The translations under genes were made by a program, and so were the position numbers. A stretch of DNA of 52,804 bases from Modestobacter caceresii (GTDB lineage: Bacteria > Actinomycetota > Actinomycetes > Mycobacteriales > Geodermatophilaceae), in contig NZ_JPMX01000077.1 of NCBI RefSeq assembly GCF_000761485.1, positions 11,768-64,571 on the forward strand, written 5' to 3'. Positions 51,130 to 52,804 of the stretch are shown here, piece after piece (position 1 is the first letter of the stretch; the number at the start of each line of letters is the position of its first letter). Below the pieces are notes generated by a model. It was given only the letters and a program-made list of their open reading frames with translations. It was not told the DNA's origin and searched no databases.

Positions 51130-52804
51130 ATGACGGACATCGCCCCGCCCCGTCGTCGTCTCCTTCTCCCGCTCCTGAACTCCGTCCGCCATGGCAGTCG
51201 CACGCACACGACGTGCCACTACAAGTGCGGGAACGCCTGCGATGCTGCGGTGCCGAACAAGTCGGTCAACCCGACCATCGGCGAGGTCGTCGAGTCTGCG
51301 TTCAGCCGGCGGACCCTGCTGAAGGCCGCCGGCGCCGGGGCGCTGGTCGTGGCGGTGGGGCCGTTGCGCACCACGCCTGCGCTGGCCGCCGAGAGGCCGG
51401 GCGGAGGCTGGCAGCCGCACCCGGAGGCACCGCTCACCTTCGAGCCGGTCGAGCAGAACTTCCTCGACGAGCTCGTCACCGCCACCGGCTACGAGTACGC
51501 CGTCGTCCTGCGCTGGGGCGATCCGGTGGAAGCGGGTGCCCCGGCGTTCGACGTCGACAACCAGACGCCGGAGGCCCAGGCGAAGCAGTTCGGCTACAAC
51601 TGCGACTACATCGGGGTGCTGCCCCTGGACCGGAGCGGGCACCGGGCGCTGATCGTGGTCAACCACGAGTACACCAACGAGCAGCTCATGTTCGCGGGCG
51701 TGGCGGACGAGGACGCGCCCACCACCGACCAGCAGAAGCGCATCGCGATGATGGCCCACGGGCTCTCGGTCGTGGAGCTGCACCGGGACGGGGACTCGGG
51801 CAACTGGCGACCGGACCCGCAGGGGAAGCGCAACCGTCGGCTGACGCCGGCGACGACCTTCGAGCTCACCGGGCCGGTGGCCGGTTCGGAGTACGTGCAG
51901 ACCCACGCCGACCCGGCGGGCCGCCACGTCCTCGGGACACTGAACAACTGTGCCGGCGGCACGACGCCGTGGGGCACCACCCTGCACGGGGAGGAGAACT
52001 TCAACCAGTACTTCGGGCCGTCGACGCCGTTCGCGGAGGACCCGAGGGAGCCGCGGTGGTCGCGTTACGGCATCTCCACGGATGAGCCCGGCGGCCGCCG
52101 GTGGGACCAGGTCGATCCCCGCTTCGACGTCACCCAGGAGCCCAACGAGCCCAACCGCTTCGGGTACATCGTGGAACTCGACCCGTACGACCCCACCTCC
52201 ACGCCGAAGAAGCGGACGGCGCTCGGGCGGTTCAAGCACGAGGGGGCCAACGTCCAGATCGCCGAGGACGGACGCGTGGTGGCCTACTCCGGCGATGACG
52301 AGCGGTTCGACTACATCTACAAGTTCGTGTCGAAGAAGTGCTACCGGCCCGGCTTCGACCGCGCGTCGCGCGCGCACAACATGACGCTGTTGGAGGAGGG
52401 GGACCTCTACGTCGGACGCTTCACCGGCGACTCGCCGCCCGAGCAGATCGACGGCCTCGCGACGTTGCCCGCCGACGGTGAGTTCGACGGCACCGGCCAG
52501 TGGCTCCCGCTGGTCAAGGACGGGCAGTCGATGATCCCGGGCAAGTCGGTGCCCTGGGTGCTCACCTTCACCCGGCTGGCCGCCGACCGGCTGGGCAAGG
52601 AGCTGGACGCCAACGGCGACTTCCCCGACCCGGCCGCCCCGGTGGTCCTCGACCCGTCCCAGCTGCCGACCCGGATGGACCGGCCCGAGGACATCCAGGT
52701 CAACCCGGTCAACGGTCGCGTCTACGCCGCGCTGACCAACAACTCGCAGCGTGAGGTCGCCGACGAGCCCAACCCGGTGTCCCGGTCCTTCGCCTTCGAC
52801 CTCG
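51130..52804 (+). CDS. PhoX-family alkaline phosphatase, 3' end missing
   Basis: 558 codons are visible and the frame is still open at the window edge. After an N-terminal extension with a Cys cluster (TTCHYKCGNAC) comes a twin-arginine signal (SRRTLLKAAGAGALVVAVG, residues about 60-78), then the PhoX/DUF839 propeller: GYNCDYIGVLPL, ALIVVNHEYTNEQLMF, NNCAGGTTPWGTTLHGEENFNQYFG, EPNEPNRFGYIVELDPYDP and FKHEGANVQIAEDGRVVAYSGDD. These carry the Glu and Cys residues known to bind the Ca/Fe cofactor. It is a Tat-exported phosphomonoesterase for phosphate scavenging. AGAGGA precedes the ATG. A Pho box is not obvious; a Crp-like dyad is. Confidence 0.93.
   Translation, partial: MTDIAPPRRRLLLPLLNSVRHGSRTHTTCHYKCGNACDAAVPNKSVNPTIGEVVESAFSRRTLLKAAGAGALVVAVGPLRTTPALAAERPGGGWQPHPEAPLTFEPVEQNFLDELVTATGYEYAVVLRWGDPVEAGAPAFDVDNQTPEAQAKQFGYNCDYIGVLPLDRSGHRALIVVNHEYTNEQLMFAGVADEDAPTTDQQKRIAMMAHGLSVVELHRDGDSGNWRPDPQGKRNRRLTPATTFELTGPVAGSEYVQTHADPAGRHVLGTLNNCAGGTTPWGTTLHGEENFNQYFGPSTPFAEDPREPRWSRYGISTDEPGGRRWDQVDPRFDVTQEPNEPNRFGYIVELDPYDPTSTPKKRTALGRFKHEGANVQIAEDGRVVAYSGDDERFDYIYKFVSKKCYRPGFDRASRAHNMTLLEEGDLYVGRFTGDSPPEQIDGLATLPADGEFDGTGQWLPLVKDGQSMIPGKSVPWVLTFTRLAADRLGKELDANGDFPDPAAPVVLDPSQLPTRMDRPEDIQVNPVNGRVYAALTNNSQREVADEPNPVSRSFAFDL

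Overview
The window is a high-GC actinobacterial chromosome segment. The DUF222/HNH protein at the left edge, abundant GTG starts, many 4-base start/stop overlaps, several TANNNT boxes placed directly before start codons (leaderless-type promoters), an iron-box regulator site, and genes of MMPL/LmeA, type-B succinate dehydrogenase and PhoX type suggest a Geodermatophilaceae-like organism (Blastococcus, Geodermatophilus or Modestobacter). That placement is inference; no 16S or marker gene was searched.

Layout. 1-9.8 kb is mostly housekeeping: HNH protein (cut by the window edge), cupin, the GTPase YchF, a GntP permease, a lipoprotein, an MscS channel and an MMPL-LmeA pair. 9.8-12.8 kb holds a retron-type reverse transcriptase. 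The DNA just upstream of it is bounded by a 16-bp near-perfect inverted repeat and packed with hairpins, a candidate msr-msd RNA. 12.8-17.6 kb carries small hypotheticals, a luciferase-like oxidoreductase, an NlpC/P60 hydrolase and an SGNH hydrolase. 17.6-22.7 kb has sdhCAB and a divergent molybdoenzyme/flavin reductase pair.

22.8-30.5 kb is an iron-regulated block. An IdeR/DtxR-like box precedes a ferric-iron ABC transporter (substrate-binding protein, permease, ATPase). A second box overlaps the promoter of a tightly coupled three-gene unit (HpcH/HpaI-type aldolase, epimerase-like protein with an altered catalytic Tyr, GT2 glycosyltransferase) whose function I do not recognise. A GT39-like membrane protein faces it. 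30.5-33.3 kb is a scarred accessory stretch: an iteron-like repeat island, a MEDS-domain remnant, decayed sequence and an HExxH protein. An ATPase-DUF234 gene follows behind a perfect 22-bp palindrome.

34.9-46.5 kb is a metal-handling island. An ArsR-CDF-ICMT-CDF operon is followed by a copper-type set: CcdA, two TlpA-like thioredoxin lipoproteins, a second Lgt-like enzyme, a BlaI/CopY repressor with its M56 protease, a BNR-type lipoprotein, a four-helix-bundle Cys-rich copper store, a Met-rich secreted peptide, a SHOCT protein and a SCO1 lipoprotein. Six copies of one 18-bp dyad (best copy CTACTATGGACGGTAGTA) lie in front of these transcription units, which argues for a single BlaI-type regulon covering metal binding, disulfide chemistry and lipoprotein processing.

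46.6-52.8 kb holds a methyltransferase, a truncated catalase, an FNT channel, a DUF1990 protein, a HipA-like/DUF3037 pair and a PhoX phosphatase that runs off the right edge.
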